A stretch of 64,000 nt of DNA, taken from contig CM068841.1 of assembly GCA_028554795.2 (NCBI GenBank), positions 20,880,308-20,944,307 on the forward strand, given 5' to 3'. How positions within the stretch are numbered: the stretch's first letter is position 1; the number at the start of each line of letters is the position of its first letter. Below, piece by piece: positions 49,888 through 62,860 of the stretch. The DNA comes from Sinohyriopsis cumingii (lineage: Eukaryota; Mollusca; Bivalvia; Unionida; Unionidae). A program made the translations under genes and the position numbers. The notes under the pieces were generated by a model, which worked only from the letters and a program-made list of their open reading frames with translations, had not been told where the DNA came from and did not search any database.

Positions 49888-50079
49888 GATAGCAATGCAA
49901 TAATGACGGTAATGTATTACTGAAGTCTCATTCCATATTATTCATTACCTGGAAAAGGGATTGCAATGCAATAATAATGGTAATGTATTACTCATTCCAT
50001 ATTATTCATTACCTGGAAAAGGGATTGCAATGCAATAATAACGGTAATGTATTACTCATTCCATATTATTCATTACCTT
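49888..50079. repeat. Minisatellite, 64-bp unit, 3 copies, next to the M-Ras stop
   Basis: The unit ATTACCTGGAAAAGGGATTG continues through CAATGCAATAATAA and GGTAATGTATTACTC. The array ends 13 bp from the stop codon, so it would be transcribed in the M-Ras 3' UTR. Confidence 0.93.
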
Positions 50080-50092
50080 TTAGGAATGATTA

Positions 50093-50165
50093 TCAAAGTA
50101 TAACACATCTTCTTCTTTTCCCTCTTCGTGGTTTAGGGGGCTGCCTTAGCTCCTTTGGCTGTTGC
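50093..50165 (-). CDS. Mras: M-Ras, last coding exon
   Basis: This 73-nt exon completes the split Arg codon from the previous exon and encodes QQPKELRQPPKPRRGKRRR followed by CVIL and TGA (50093-50095). The basic stretch beside the C-terminal Cys is the hypervariable membrane-targeting tail of Ras proteins. CVIL is a CaaX box whose final Leu predicts geranylgeranylation, and it is the ending I know from vertebrate M-Ras (R-Ras ends CVLL, TC21 CVIF). The acceptor is TTTTGTTCTCGCTTCAG. The protein would be anchored on the inner face of the plasma membrane and act in Ras/MAPK-type signalling, in mammals through the SHOC2-PP1 complex. The tail residues differ from the vertebrate ones, as expected for this variable region. 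The exon is too short to be found by ORF length and was identified by phase, splice site and CaaX box together. Confidence 0.92.
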
Positions 50166-53100
50166 CTGAAGCGAGAACAAAACTAAAAGTAGACACTTCC
50201 ATACTATATAAATAAACTGACCAGGAAGATTATAATTAAAAGTGACCATTAGCTAACCATATCTAAGTCAATTTTTCTTTTATCCATTAACCTTCTTATC
50301 TATGAATCCAGGGGTGCAGGAATCTTTGTAACACAAGTCTCACTAGTGGGGCATAAAACATTTTTTCTATATACAATTACTACTATTAGTAATACAAACT
50401 AACTTTGGTAAAAAAAAAGAAATAAAAACTCCATAAGCAATGAGGAAAAGAAATGCCTAAAAGCCAGAAGTATCAAATTACATACTGATGTATAGACAAA
50501 ACTATGTGTTTTGTTCCAAGCAATTTGGTTGAAATGCAGTGAAGCTTAGTCATGTTATACTGTAGACACCAAGGTAAGAGGATGGACAATCAGGGGCCAT
50601 AACTCTGAGAAAGGTCAATCTGATTAAACTTCTGATCTAATTATAATAAGTAATAAGTAGAACTGACAGGTTCTAATGAAGGATCATGTTTTGATGATCC
50701 TGGGATTTCATGGTTCATTTCTTTTTGGTAAACTATTATAACCGAGTCTGATGTAAGGGGGTTTATGTTCTGAATGAAGTTTTTAACTTTCATAAATGTG
50801 AAAGCTGCAACATGATTAGTGAATTTAAAAGATAACTTCGTATTAATGTCCATCAGATCTCCTTTGTGTCGAAGATCGTAGTTTTAATCAGAATGTCTAA
50901 TGCTAGAAATCAGAATCACTCAAGGTCTCATGCACTTCAAGCCACCTGTCCCTCATTATAATGCCATTTTGAGTATTGCTGTCATACACTATAATGCCTT
51001 TCAGTTTACATGACCATCACTAATGCCAATCAGTGTAATGCATCCCTCACTATGATATCATTCCAAGTACTGCCATGTCTCATTAAAATGACATTTTGCA
51101 TAATGCTATCCTACACTATAATGCCATTCAGTTTTCTCATTTATCATTATAATGCCAATCAGTGTATTGCATCCCACACTATATCAAATGACAATACTTG
51201 TAAATGCCACTATTATAAGAAATAAATACCAGTTAAAAAAGACTTTTCAAGTGAAATTTTCACTTCAAATTTATTTTTAAATTCAGTTTCAATGTAATTA
51301 TTGTAAATGCAATAGATACCATCTACTTTTCAAACATGAAAGAATCAATCAACTGCTACAGTGTTACAGTGATAACATATATGCTTACTGAACATCTATA
51401 CTTGGTTTATTTTGACCATTGATGAGAACTAATGTTCCATTCACATGATGACACAAGCTATGAACAGATTAACTATCTTTGTCAACTACAATACTTGAAA
51501 GGTAAACTGGCAAATCAGTGGATTGTTCTTAAAAATTTGCACTGATGCATCTGAAAATAACTTACAAGCTCTAATAAAATGTAAACATTTGTATCCTTTC
51601 TCTGTGGTTTATTCTTTATCATTTCCTTTGATATGGACATAACATTCTGGGACTGTCTGACTGCCATGTGCTTACTGCTTTATTAGTACAAACAATATAT
51701 TATTTTAGTCTCTACACATGCTGTCAACAAAAAATGCAAAAACACTGATCAGCTTAGCTCCGGTGTTTTACGAGTGTAATTTCTGCTGTGAAGCTTTAGT
51801 TCATTGCTTACACTGGATACAAGTTCTGATGTAAAAGGGGGGGCAACTCCAACTTACTGAAACATTAAGTTGTGAGCACTGCACATTGGCTTAACTGATA
51901 CAAAAGGTTTCTCATATATTTATTGGCTTCAAAGGACTTGTTCAGATCTGATACAGCAAAACCTGTCAAAAAGACCACTGCAATCAGAAACCAACTGTCT
52001 TAAGAGACCAGGTTCTCAAAGCACAAACTGACTTATTTTAAAGTGCTACTACATGTAATGGAAGACCACCTGTCTTGAAAGGATAATATTTTGGAAGAAG
52101 GGTTAGTCTTTCAAGACATGTTCTACTGTATCCATAAATACTAAAATCCATTACATGAATATTTGTATAGGACAATGGAAATTATGATTCTCATGTATCA
52201 ACAAAAGTTGTTAGCACCCACCCACACTCGCATTCACCCTGACTTATCAAAAACTACATCCGCCAGCAGAATTGCATGTAATATATACACACACATACAG
52301 ATAATGAATATGTGCTACCATCTTGGCTCTGGCCATATGCCAGTGGTATTATTCAGATAATATGAACTTGTTACCCAGTCTCAAAAATTTTCTTCATGCA
52401 CAAAAATTTGAATTTGAAACAGAATCAAGTCAATAATCCCACAGTACACTCATGCCATCTAGAAAATAAATTCAAGAGCTATTTCCATGGCAAAACCTCC
52501 ATGTTTTTTTTTTATGATACTGCTCTACTCACCCACCCCTGACACTTTGATCCACAGCAATTGCAACCTTTTGTATGATTGAATTTTCACACACACACAC
52601 CACCCTCTTATGTGTTCCCAAAATTATAACACTTGTGAAAATGGTTACCACATGAGTAACCTATGTCCCAAGTTTGGTTAATATCTAACCAGTAATCAGT
52701 GCTCTATAGAAACATTCTTTCAGACACAGGCATAGGGCAAAAACCTTCAAAACAAATTACTGACTCCTATTCCAGTTGCACCAAAATCATCCATTCCTAA
52801 TATTTTCCCTGCATTAGCTTAACTGTCAAAACAACAAACAGAAACCAGTATATATGTTCTGACCCAGTGGCAATGAATGTGAGCAGGATCTGAATTGCCA
52901 TAGCGGATCATTATTATTCATAAAGGACAACGGAATGTTAATCACAGGTAATCAATGAAATGTGGAAACAGAAATAGTATTCTTCTCCTTTATTCTGTAC
53001 ATAAAGCTAAGGCTTTGTATACAAGTGCGCATATAATATTCCTATTGGTGAAGGACATCTCAACTGGTGCTAAATATAATAGGTTACTGTTGTCTTTCCC

Positions 53101-53478
53101 GACAGTTTAAGATCAATCAACTGTGTTTTGTCACTCAAAGTTTTGTCATGCAAAATAAATCAATAAGGTAGATTTATTGCCTTTTTATTTTACAAGTCTG
53201 ATGGGCAACTTGCTTGGAACAAGAGAGGAGCCAATCTAAAACCAAAGGTACCCTTGTAATTGAACTATTAATTATTGAGCACTCTGTCAGTTTAGTAACT
53301 GATGGATAGATACACAGATGGAAAATTGGATGGTATAACAGTATCCACAAGCTAAAACATTGGGATATGTACATGAGCTTCTGTCAATTATGCTGTTCAA
53401 AGAACACATGTGCTGCCTTTAAGAATATTTCCTACTGCAGCAATAATGATATCTAAATCAATGTGTCAACTAATTTAC
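50166..53478 (-). other. Mras: M-Ras last intron
   Basis: About 3.3 kb, with donor AG|GTAAAT at its high-coordinate end and acceptor TTCAG at its low end. It contains irregular repeats of CACTATAATGCCATT type (50940-51190) and low-complexity C-rich patches, but no other exon was recognised. Confidence 0.85.
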
Positions 53479-53558
53479 CTAATTACTCTAACAAGCGCAT
53501 GGAATGCTAAATCTACATTGACTGGTGGATCTTTGGCACTTGCTTCTATGTACGGTAC
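53479..53558 (-). CDS. Mras: M-Ras, penultimate coding exon (G5/SAK motif)
   Basis: The 80-nt exon encodes [20 protein letters not shown] then ALVRVIR, with the last Arg codon split AG|G across the junction. SAK is the G5 guanine-base-binding motif of Ras GTPases. The DPP-NVD continuation and LVRVIR closely match M-Ras, whereas R-Ras and TC21 lack the DPP at this place. The acceptor is TTTCATTTCCAG and the donor GTAAAT. It begins in phase 0 and joins in frame with the exon ending at 62982. A large intron full of satellite DNA lies upstream and a 3.3-kb intron downstream. There are no stops or frameshifts, so the exon appears functional. Confidence 0.95.
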
Positions 53559-53934
53559 CTGGAAATGAAATGGAATATTTAGAAATATCACACACTCTCA
53601 TAGGTTATAAGTTAGAACTATAATTAAGAATTTAAGAAATTGGGTCTTTAGTCCTGGTTTGAAACTAACTGCAATGTTTCTTATTTGTTTTTTTAATTTG
53701 ATGGGATATTTTGCAAGAATTGCAAAACACACAAACTTGCAATTCCAGTCTTAATCTTCATGAAACTACTTATGCCTTTTTGAATGTATCAAATGGGTTA
53801 GTGATTGTGACTAAATTCAAGTACATTAAATGCTATGGCTCTAGACTGAGTGAGTACTCTCACAGCAAGTATCTTGTAAGTACATGTACTCTCATTTCAA
53901 AACAACACAGAACATGTGAAACTTATTGTAATGA

Positions 53935-55655
53935 CAGCATAATTTACATAGATTGAATGTGCCATAACAGCATTTTGTCCTGATAGCATAATTTATATCA
54001 ATCGACTGTACCATCACAACATTTTGTCCTGATAGCATAATTTACATAGACTGAATGTGCCATCACAACATTTTGTCCTGATAGCATAATTTACATAGAC
54101 TGAATGTGCCATCACAACATTTTGTCCTGTTAGCATAATTTATACTGATTGAATGTGCCATCACAACATTTTGTCCTGTTAGCATAATTTATATTGACTG
54201 AATGTGCCATCACAAAATTTTGTCCTGTTAGCATAATTTATACTGATTGAATGAATGTGCCATCATAACATTTTGTCCTGTTAGCATAATTTATACTGAT
54301 TGAATGTGCCATCACAACATTTTGTCCTGATAGCATAATTTATATTGACTGAATGTGCCATCACAACATTTTGTCCTGTTAGCATAATTTATACTGATTG
54401 AATGTGCCATCACAACATTTGGACCTGATAGCATAATTTATATTGACTGAATGTGCCATCACAACATTTGGTGCTGTTAGCATAATTTATACTGATTGAA
54501 TGTGCCATCACAACATTTGGTCCTGATAGCATAATTTATACTGACTGAATGTGCCATCACAACATTTGGTCCTGTTAGCATAATTTATACTGATTGAATG
54601 TGCCATCACAACATTTGGTCCTGATAGCATAATTTATATTGACTGAATGTGCCATCACAACATTTGGTCCTGTTAGCATAATTCAGGGGTGGGAAACTAC
54701 AGCCCGCGGCCCGCCAAGGGCTTTCATGTGACCCACCAAGGGTTTTCATGTGACCTAGGAACAAGTCATCATTTGCACTGACTCTGTTTATGTTACTCTG
54801 TTTATCAAATAAATGTGCTTCTTTTGAAGTTTCAGCTTAAGTTTTCAAATATTAACAACATATTAACAACTGAAAATTAATTATGATGTTATTTAGAAAA
54901 ACCTTTTGTTTTTGCTACTTCGAATATTAATTATTTTACTTAATGAACTATGCGGTCTGCGACAAGGTGTAAATTTGTGTATGCGGCACTTGCACTGGAA
55001 AGTTTGCCCACCTCTGGCATAATTTATATTGACTGAATGTGCCATCACAACATATTGTCCTGATAGCATAATTTAAATAGATTGAATGTGCCATCACAAC
55101 ATATTGTCCTGATAGCATAATTTACATAGATTGAATGTGCCATCACAACATATTGTCCTGTTAGCATAATTTATACTGACTGAATGTGCCATCACAACAT
55201 TTTGTCCTGATAGCATAATTTATATTGATTGAATGTGCCATCACAACATACTGTCCTGATAGCATAATTTACATAGATTGAATGTGCCATCACAACATAT
55301 TGTCCTGATAGCATAATTTACATAGATTGAATGTGCCAACACAACATATTGTCCTGATAGCATAATTTACATTGATTGAATGTGCCATCACAACATATTG
55401 TCCTGATAGCATAATTTACATAGATTGAATGTGCCATCACAACATATTGTCCTGATAGCATAATTTACACAGATTGAATGTGCCATCACAACATATTGTC
55501 CTGATAGCATAATTTACATAGACTGAATGTGCCATCACAACATATTGTCCTGATAGCATAATTTACATAGATTGAATGTGCCATCACAACATATTGTCCT
55601 GATAGCATAATTCATACTGATTGAATGTGCCATCACAACATTGTGTCCTGTATCA
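53935..55655. repeat. Satellite array, 49-bp unit, about 28 copies
   Basis: The unit reads ACTGAATGTGCCATCACAAC, then ATTTTGTCCTGATAGCATAA, then TTTATATTG. A hAT MITE interrupts it at 54684-55016. Left of the insertion two unit types alternate; right of it most units carry CATATTGTCC and ACATAGATTG variants. Confidence 0.97.
54684..55016. mobile_element. Non-autonomous hAT-like MITE, copy 2
   Basis: Starts CAGGGGTGGGAAACTACAGC and ends AAAGTTTGCCCACCTCTG, flanked by the exact 8-bp duplication GCATAATT (54676-54683 and 55017-55024), taken from within a satellite unit. It shares GACTCTGTTTATGTTACTC and CGACAAGGTGTAAATTT with the copy at 11045, differing by an insertion of about 20 bp. Confidence 0.93.
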
Positions 55656-55718
55656 AACTGTATGATTTTTAATAATCTGAAGGCATTTATAAATAATCAA
55701 TTTGTTTGTGCATAAAAT

Positions 55719-56290
55719 ATGCAAGAAGATACATGGCTTACCTTGAGGTCTGAAAGTCAAAAGTACATTAGTCAAAACAGTCTTTTACATATATAGTGAT
55801 AAACATTACAATACACAATATGTACATGTGTTATAATTACATTATACCATCTATGTATATGCAAGAAGATACATGGCTTATCTCATGATCTGAAAGTCAT
55901 AAAGTATATTAGTCTAAACTGTCTACATATATAGTGATCAACATTTATTACATTATACCATATGTACATGTGTTATAATTACATTATACCATCTATGTAT
56001 ATGCAAGAAGATACATGGCTTATCTCATGATCTGAAAGTCATAAAGTATATTAGTCTAAACTGTCTACATATATAGCGATCAACATTTATTACATTATAT
56101 CATATGTACATGTGTTACATTTATTACATTATACCATCTCTGTATATGCAAGAAGATACATGGCTTATCTCATGATCTGAAAGTCATAAAGTATATTAGT
56201 CTAAACTGTCTACATACATAGTGATAAACATTTATTACATTATACCATATGTACATGTGTTACATTTATTACATTATAGCATCTATGTAC
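55719..56290. repeat. Tandem repeat, 139-145-bp unit, about 4 copies
   Basis: ATGCAAGAAGATACATGGCT recurs at 55719, 55859, 56001 and 56146. Each copy continues through CTGAAAGTCATAAAGTA and ACATTATACCAT. The array fades into shorter TTATTACATTATA repeats up to about 56420. Confidence 0.93.
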
Positions 56291-56420
56291 ATACATTTAT
56301 TATTTTATACAATCTATGTACGTGTGTTATATTTATTATATTATACAATCTATGTATATGTTGCATTTATTACATTATATAATCTTTGTATATGCATTTG
56401 TTACATTATACATTCTATGT

Positions 56421-58359
56421 ACATGTATATATGTCATTGGATCTGTCAAAAACGAAATCTATGCCCTGATCAACACATTATCTCAAGTGATGTAACAGTC
56501 ATGTCTCTTGCAATAGGTCAGAGATTATTAGGTAAAGCACATACCTAACATTTAAAAAATAGGCAGTATTAGAAATTATGTAAATGGCATCACATTCTCA
56601 ATTTGGGGATCACTGCGTGGATCACAGACATGCTGATGTCATTAACTGAGGATTAGTTTCATAAATAATTAAATCAAAAGTTGTATCCTGTTTTAAGAAG
56701 AAAGGACTGGTTTGAATTATTTGCAAATACTGCTTAACTTCACTCTGCTTATAAAACAAACAACAACAAAAACTAGGACTACAAGTGAAGTGTGAAAGTG
56801 AAATGTGTGAGAGTAGATGGAATTAAAATCCTGATCCAAATGGTTGAATAGATTAAAAAAAATTGAAAAATAATAAAAAACCAAAATTATACCTTTCTTA
56901 GAATCATATATAATCAAAATGAAATTTGTTTTGAAAATAAAACCTAGCTCATTTTCAAAATAATTTCACCAAGGTAAGCATGTTTAATTACTTCTGTGCA
57001 TGGTGGCCGACATCATGGTTAACAGAGTAAGGTTTTATGCATCCTGAAGACACTGGACAGATATATTATGGCATTACCATCAAATTAAATCAATAACTTA
57101 ATATAAGAAATGATTATCTTCAGACTAACAAATCATTCACAAAATTAGAATTCTAGACCCATTGCAGGTGTGAATGTCCTTCCATTTTTCTGCATTTCGA
57201 AACTTTACCTACTGTTTCAGTACATGTAAATTACTCAATTCTACTAACACTTTGTAAAGAAAGTAATTTTTCTTCCATTATTTTTTCACAATAAACATGT
57301 TTCAGCAGCTTTATGTTAAGTAATGTTAAACTAGCACCGTATGGTCACTTTTACCTTGTACCTGTGAGCAGTACATGTACCTGGATATGTAGTATAACAT
57401 CATGCCATCTTTTCTGTTAATGGTCTTGCACAAAATATGTTAGAATTTAGTTCCTGTTTATAGTAAATCTTCAATAAAATTCTGCTTATTCTTGATTCTT
57501 TTCGCTGAAATTGTTTCTTAAATTAAAAAATATATTTTCCCCTACATCCTCTGTCATGGTGCAAAGGGACATAACTATTACATCTTAGGAAATCTGGAGA
57601 CTGATGTATTGGAAATTAGTTTTGCATTCTGTAATATCTGCCTTAAGCAATACCAAAGTTACATATGTAGGGAAAAGTTATCACAGCCCATATTATTTTA
57701 TAAATACTAAAACTTGTACCACATACAATCAGTTCTGCTAATTCTTTAAGAAAAGCTGGATACTTACTGGTTCTTTCTGAAAAATGTATGAATGCCATTA
57801 TGCATTTTGCACCTGGATTTTTTTACCAATTTGTAAAATGAGTCAAAGTAGGTCTGCAACTTGCTCACCTGGCTGATATCGACCTAATAGGTAAATGGAA
57901 GAGCAGTTTGCCAAGAAATCTGAGTCAGTAGGATGCTTTATTAAGAATTCATTCTAATGCTGTTGAGATCAATATAAGCGGAGACAACTAAATTCAGTTT
58001 CCATGGGATGTAATATCAATATCTGGTAACATCACCATACTTTCACCATGAGACTGACAAAGCATGCTTACATCCTGTGCATGATCTATCTAAAAGGAAA
58101 CTTAAAAAATGCTGAAAATGATACAGCATGCTGTGCCAGGCAATGTTGAGAAATATTAACTTGCCAAATCTGCCAACCTTAAAAAGGACTTTCTCAGTCA
58201 ATATTTTTCCACAAGTCAGATGAATTTTCATCAAGGTGTAATAAAATATCATTGATATTGCCAAGTTTAAAAACAATCATTTAAAAAGTTCAGAAATGTA
58301 ATCAGAGATGTTTGTTGTTGTGATGAAGTGACAGTAAACATTATGCTTAACCACAAATT
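56421..58359. other. Intronic DNA, no feature seen
   Basis: CpG-poor unique sequence inside the M-Ras intron. Confidence 0.5.
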
Positions 58360-58856
58360 TTGTAAGGTACACTTAGGCCTTAATTACCTCTAGCATTGTG
58401 TAAGGTACACTTAGGCCTTAATTACCTCTAGCATTGTGTAAGGTACACTTAGGCCTTAATTACCTCTAGCATTGTGTAAGGTACACTTAGGCCTTAATTA
58501 CCTCTAGCATTGTGTAAGGTACACTTAGGCCTTAATTACCTCTAGCATTGTGTAAGGTACACTTAGGCCTTAATTACCTCTAGCATTGTGTAAGGTACTC
58601 TTAGGCCTTAATTACCTCTAGCATTGTGTAAGGTACTCTTAGGCCTTAATTACCTCTAGCATTGTGTAAGGTACTCTTAGGCCTTAATTACCTCTAGCAT
58701 TGTGTAAGGTACACTTAGGCCTTAATTACCTCTAGCATTGTGTAAGGTACACTTAGGCCTTAATTACCTCTAGCATTGTGTAAGGTACTCTTAGGCCTTA
58801 ATTACCTCTAGCATTGTGTAAGGTACACTTAGGCCTTAATTACCTCTAGCATTGTT
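58360..58856. repeat. Minisatellite, 38-bp unit, 13 nearly identical copies
   Basis: The unit is GTGTAAGGTACACTTAGGCC then TTAATTACCTCTAGCATT. The only internal variation I see is A or T in GTAC(A/T)CTTAGG, in the order 6A-3T-2A-1T-1A. Confidence 0.97.
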
Positions 58857-59919
58857 TCACAAACTTCAGTTCCAAATCCTATGGAGCACAATGATCATCT
58901 TGATGTAATCCTTGGCTCCCCCCACCCCAATTTCAAGTGACAATGGCAATCATTTCTCCCACCATGAGACATACTCAATTCGACACATGATGTCCGATAA
59001 ACATAACCATTGCCCTCCAGGTCATTTCCCCCAAGAATTCTGAACATCCCTTTTTATTCAACTCTGTTGACTATTTAAAGTTTTTAAATGGCTTTTTGTC
59101 CCTTTTGTTTTGAAAATGTATCACATGTCAGATGCCATTTAAAATAATTATGTAAGCATAAAACCCAGACTGAATCAAACATGGAATAGCCAGTATCAGA
59201 ATTTTAATGAAACAAACATATTTCCATTATTTTTGAAATATTCCCAGAGTCAATATTTTAATGGTCATTTCTGTAAGACTTATGGTAAAATCACATGGTT
59301 TGGCAGGTCTGCCTTGCAGGTATCCGCTAAAACATTCCCACTCTGCAAGATATTCCCATTTACATCCAGTAGGACTGGATACCAAAGTAAAAAATAAGGA
59401 CTTGGAGAAAAAAAATAAGGATCCATGTTTGCAACCATATATTTATAAAGGAATTTACATCTCCACTATCTTATAATATTTACTTAACTTAAAGATGAAT
59501 GCTACTGATACTGATATTTTGTGTTAATTCAATTAACACTATAAATATCAGCATAAAAGACATAAATGGAAAATTTATAGATTTTCACAGTATGATTATA
59601 GTGTATTCTTCACAGAATTTGTGCATCCCTTTTGCTCTCTTTGCACAGCCATCATGAATCAAAATGTATCTTAAATATTGTTTTGCCTTGTTTTTAAATT
59701 TGGATTTTTAGGCAAAACAGGCATGAAATCAGGATTTCTGGATTTTAAAAAAATTTGGGATCAACCCAAGTAAATTGGCATAAGGGCAGGTCTGGGTTCA
59801 TATCATCTCCTGCATAAAATTTACCCAAACATAGGCTTCACCTGCAACAAAATCAATGTCAATTTTGCTTTCCAGTAATTATTTCCAGCCAGTCTAATAT
59901 CTTCATTCTTTTAAATATG
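58857..59919. other. Intronic DNA, no feature seen
   Basis: No repeat or exon recognised. A C-run lies at 58918-58927. Confidence 0.5.
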
Positions 59920-60150
59920 GGGGGCACCAAGTGGTCTAAAGCGCTCACCATTCAGGATCACTGCCATCTCACCATGGTCTCCATGGGTTCAAGTCTTAGG
60001 CTCGGCTAATGTTGGTACATGAGAAAGCTTGCCAGTAGCTTTCATGGATCGGTGGTTCATCCCAGGGTTATCCCTCCACCAATTATACTGGCCGCCATGT
60101 GTAACCTATCTTGTGCTGAAAAATGGTGTTAAACCCTACAACAACAACAA
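59920..60150 (+). mobile_element. tRNA-derived SINE, family A
   Basis: Head GGGGGCACCAAGTGGTCTAA, box B-like GGGTTCAAGTC, tail ACAACAACAACAA. Flanked by the exact 12-bp duplication CTTTTAAATATG (59908-59919 and 60151-60162). Partly CpG-decayed. Confidence 0.92.
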
Positions 60151-60964
60151 CTTTTAAATATGATATTTAATATACAGTACCACCACACACAGGCTGGTTC
60201 TGTGGCTCATAATTAGGTGCCTATGATCCATAATAATATATTATTCTATAATTATTATTGACAGTCAATACATTTTCCCCTGAAACCTCTGCAAAGCATA
60301 TACCAATCCGTCATATGAGTTTAACTGGCCAACTCATGAATCAGCTTGCAATGCAGGGGCAGGAGCGACTAACATTTATCTTACAGAAGATACCCCAAAA
60401 AGGCCCCTACAGAAGATCCCACAAAAAGGCCCCTATTTGCTGAATGTAAATAAAGTCATGATTAATATTGGCAAATGCAAGCCTGACAGCACTGCTCATT
60501 CTGAAAATGATATTTACTGGTTATCAAAATAATGGAATTTTAAGTTTTTAATACAAAATATTGCATAGTATGTTAAATTTTCTTTTAAAAAATCCTCAAT
60601 ACAGTATGAAGATATATGGGTATCATGACATTTAAATTAATGAACATGTTTTGAATGCCTACTGGTGGCAACACTTTAAGAAAAAATAATAATTAAATAA
60701 GTCTTGTAAAGTGTAATTGGTCTTCTAGTATCTTTTAATTAGGTTTTAGTGGAAGCATCATCAATGTCCAAAAGCAAATTAGCATCATCTGTATAAATCA
60801 TGTTGAGCAAGTTGTATAGAATATCCAATTTGTTTTTAATCATAGCCATATTCGATGGATGGGCATCGTTTGTATCAACCTATAGGCACTTCCTGCCTGG
60901 ATGCTCACTGCCAAGCTGGGTTGAAATTTCTACAGTTCTTTCTACAAGAAGTTTAAAATAGCAA
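60151..60964. other. Intronic DNA with one small duplication
   Basis: ACAGAAGATACCCCAAAAAG and ACAGAAGATCCCACAAAAAG (60383-60436) form a 27-bp tandem duplication. Nothing else was recognised. Confidence 0.5.
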
Positions 60965-61060
60965 ATGTTGATGGACGAAGCATGACAGATAATGCACAAT
61001 GGATGCAGGTCCATACCATAAGCTCACATGGCCTTATGGTAAGGGAAGCTAATAATCACA
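60965..61060 (+). repeat. Mollusc-type dispersed repeat remnant
   Basis: Similar in layout to 24370-24440: CACAATGGATGCAGGTCCAT then CATAAGCTCAC and a TTATGGTAAGGGAAGCTAAT end. Confidence 0.4.
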
Positions 61061-61789
61061 ACCAAACTTAACTAATTTTCATTATTCCTTACACACATTA
61101 CATATGAAAAGGAGTAGAATAAGATCGATTTTATACAGTGGAATCAAATTTTCTGTTCATCTATTTTCACAGTTATTTTACATATCAAACGTGCAAGGGG
61201 AAGCAAGTTCACCTCTTTCCACCTTCAGTTATAAGTGTATACAATATACTAACAGGTACAGATGTTAAAATAGCATCTTAACCCCAAAAAGCCTCACTTG
61301 TTTACAGTCAACACTTAGATACTGGCTTTATTACCCAAAACACTGCCTTCATTGGTCTCCAATGCAGTCATAACTGTGGAGCAAAAACCTGTAGGTTTGT
61401 TCTACATATGTACTTGAATAGCTATATAAGCATGAATTAGACATTGTGCCTAAAACCAGAAACTTATTATTTGTTTATACAACCAACTATATAGACAAGA
61501 AAAATCGTGATTTGTACTAGTATAGCTGTTTCATCCTGACATCAGTGGAAATAGCCAATTCTATCTACAAAAGCCCTTAGACTCAACAGTACCTTGCTTG
61601 TATGATATGCTATTTGAGTGAACAGCTATAGTGTACCTCTTGTATGCAGCTTGTGAGAGTTTTTCCCAAGTGACATTTTGTTTTACTTAAATTCCATTAA
61701 GTATCACATTTACAGTGATATTTGTTAAAAGTATGATAAAGAATGGAAACTGGGTCCATTATTTTTGGAAAAGGGAGAAAAAAAGCCCT

Positions 61790-62860
61790 GATATGTGCCT
61801 AGTGTGACACATATGCCAATGCCAATATAATGTGGGTGAAGGGTAAAGTTCAAAGTCAAAGAGGGCCATAGCTGAAACATTTGTTCAAAAAGAGTGACAA
61901 TCAAACTTGACCTATATCTTTTAAATGTAAAGCCTCATATTATGTTTAGTTTTAAGACCTTTTTTGTACTAAGGACCTTAAATACCCTATAATTAGGTAC
62001 AGACCTCAGTCAAGTTTAATTAAAATATACGATGGGCTTTAAAAGTGACAACTTGGATAAGGAAACAGGAAACTGAGTTGCATTATCTCACCTTGATCTT
62101 GAGGTCAAGGCATATGACTTAGGACACAAGAAATGTCAAATGAACATAATGAACAGGCCAAAGTTTAAAAAAAAGTCTCAATGGTTGTAGAGTTATAGCT
62201 GCAAATTGACTGATATCATCAACATATTTATCTTTGTCTTGGGCTGTCACATGTACTGATCACGATTTATACTGTTTAATTTTTCAACATCTTCCGTGGT
62301 TCAAAAGTTATACTCCAGGCAAAGAGTTAAATCTTCCCTTGTTGTGACCTTCAACTTGAGGCCAAGGGCATAGCTATAGAATGCAACATACTTTCTATAC
62401 ATTACATGACTATGGTATATGACACACCTGCTATACCATACACAACTGACTCAAATGTCATTAAAATATCATCAGTGGTTATATTCTATAAAAGGATGTA
62501 AATCACAGAATTACATTTTGTATTACCCTGACCCTGACTTTGAAGAAGGGGGACGGGGCTAAAGAATGCAATTCACTACCTAGCCAAAACATATACTTGA
62601 AAAAAGATTCATTAAAATGTATTCAGCGGTTTAGAAGTTATACTACAAACATGAATACCAGTCAAAGAATCACATTTTCGATTGACCTTGAGACAGGGGA
62701 CCTGACACAACATCTAGTCATGATGTAGACTTTGGCTATTTGCATGAAATCCTTCCAACAATTACAATGATATGGACCAGAGAAGCAACTGCAAATGGAT
62801 GGAAAAGCAGACAGATTGACAACACCACAACATAATATGCCCAACACAAGCCAGCAATTA
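61790..62860. repeat. Diverged dispersed repeat of mollusc type, about 1 kb
   Basis: Contains repeated phrases known from dispersed repeats of mollusc genomes: TTGACCT/TGACCTT runs, ATTAAAATGTATTCAGCGGT with GTTTAGAAGTTATACTAC, a second such phrase TTCAAAAGTTATACTCCAGG, and a GATGGAAAAGCAGACAGATT then GACAACACCACAACATAATA end. Two or more diverged modules seem to follow each other. No ORF fits a protein. Confidence 0.5.

Noticed and set aside
53935-55655. CRISPR-like array
   Set aside because: The repeats are contiguous 49-bp units with no unique spacers, and the DNA is eukaryotic with spliced genes.
58360-58856. Interstitial telomere repeat (TTAGGC)
   Set aside because: The hexamer occurs once per 38-bp unit and not in tandem.
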